Shown here piece by piece: positions 5,446-5,587 of a stretch of DNA of 5,587 bases (its first letter is position 1; each line of letters starts with the position of its first letter). This DNA comes from Candidatus Bipolaricaulota bacterium. Its GTDB lineage: Bacteria; Bipolaricaulota; Bipolaricaulia; UBA7950; UBA9294. A model generated the notes under the pieces. The model made no database searches. It had not been told where the DNA came from and worked only from the letters and a program-made list of their open reading frames with translations. Made by a program: the position numbers and the translations under genes. Location: contig CP070725.1 of assembly GCA_020350845.1 (NCBI GenBank), positions 664,707 through 670,293 on the forward strand. Direction: 5' to 3'.

Positions 5446-5587
5446 GGAAGGACTGTCAACACCGATCTGACCGCTCTCTCGCTGCTCGACATGGCTCAGG
5501 ATGTCGTCTGCATTGATTCCCGGTCCCCCAAATACAATCACTCGGCTGACGCTCACCAATTCACGCACAATTCCCCCGATCCCCAAC
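5400..5587. other. Foreign-looking right-end segment beyond the murJ break
   Basis: From about 5400 the sequence stops encoding MurJ and becomes visibly less GC-rich, with A/T third positions and runs such as CCAAATACAATCAC. No gene can be named. On the minus strand, a frame open from the right edge contains a protein-like stretch RVIVFGGPGINADDILSHVE (plus positions ~5489-5548). This might be the end of a gene entering from the right, but its stop cannot be placed because the frame simply runs on antisense to murJ. A consensus promoter lies at the inner end. No transposase, terminal inverted repeat, tRNA or rRNA was recognised. An insertion, a genome rearrangement or a chimeric contig end are all possible. 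Confidence 0.55.
5431..5459 (-). promoter_or_regulatory. Perfect consensus sigma-70 promoter pointing left into murJ (antisense)
   Basis: On the minus strand TTGACA (5459-5454) and TATAAT (5436-5431) are both exact consensus hexamers with the ideal 17-base spacer. The transcript would start near 5424 and, within ~25 bases, cross the murJ junction and run antisense to murJ. No gene start follows on this side, so the promoter's natural downstream gene was probably separated from it at the break. It is the strongest promoter in the window by consensus. Confidence 0.8.

Noticed and set aside
3937..5586. Very long minus-strand open frame (549 codons) opposite murJ
   Set aside because: It is a GC-rich antisense shadow: the product is dominated by Arg/Glu/Asp with no family pattern, while the plus strand clearly encodes L9 and MurJ. 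Only its first ~45 codons, beyond the murJ break, are kept as a doubtful lead.
5400..5587. tRNA, rRNA or insertion-sequence end at the right edge
   Set aside because: No cloverleaf, rRNA signature, terminal inverted repeat or transposase motif could be seen in the segment.

Overview
This window is a housekeeping stretch of a strongly GC-rich bacterial genome. By eye, third codon positions are mostly G or C in every gene. No taxon can be named safely from the sequence alone. The bacterium makes folate de novo (folP), has a peptidoglycan-type wall (a MurJ lipid II flippase) and uses sigma-70-like promoters. I see no CRISPR array, tRNA, rRNA, transposase, phage gene or recognisable defence system.

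Layout. On the minus strand, from about 3420 down to base 1, four genes are packed with overlapping ends in the order folP (dihydropteroate synthase), yceD/DUF177 (23S rRNA accumulation protein), ruvC (Holliday junction resolvase) and polA (DNA polymerase I, cut off by the left edge of the window after its two nuclease domains). The overlaps are about 35, 4 and 14 bases, so this looks like one translationally coupled transcript. A 118-base AT-richer divergent region (3421-3538) separates this operon from rplI on the plus strand. It holds an extended -10 element firing leftwards almost on top of the folP start codon, and a well-spaced -35/-10 pair firing rightwards to rplI. The rplI leader also contains a perfect GC-rich inverted repeat. 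On the plus strand, rplI (ribosomal protein L9, 3539-4021) is followed by a 158-base gap with another GC hairpin, and then by murJ (4180-5445).

The oddity is at the right end. MurJ is textbook for about 400 residues, then loses family resemblance near base 5400, within the twelfth of its usual fourteen membrane helices. It reads into about 20 unrelated residues and a stop. The last ~185 bases are less GC-rich and use different codons. They carry a perfect consensus promoter (TTGACA, 17 bases, TATAAT) on the minus strand, aimed back into murJ. This looks like a junction between two pieces of DNA: a genuine rearrangement or insertion, or an assembly chimera near a contig end. The sequence alone cannot separate these.

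Functionally, the minus-strand operon joins folate supply, ribosome biogenesis and DNA repair/replication. The plus-strand genes serve translation and cell wall synthesis. I found no convincing new multi-gene system. The points worth checking are the murJ junction with its promoter, the near-leaderless folP start, the yceD-ruvC-polA coupling without rpmF, and the hairpins flanking rplI.
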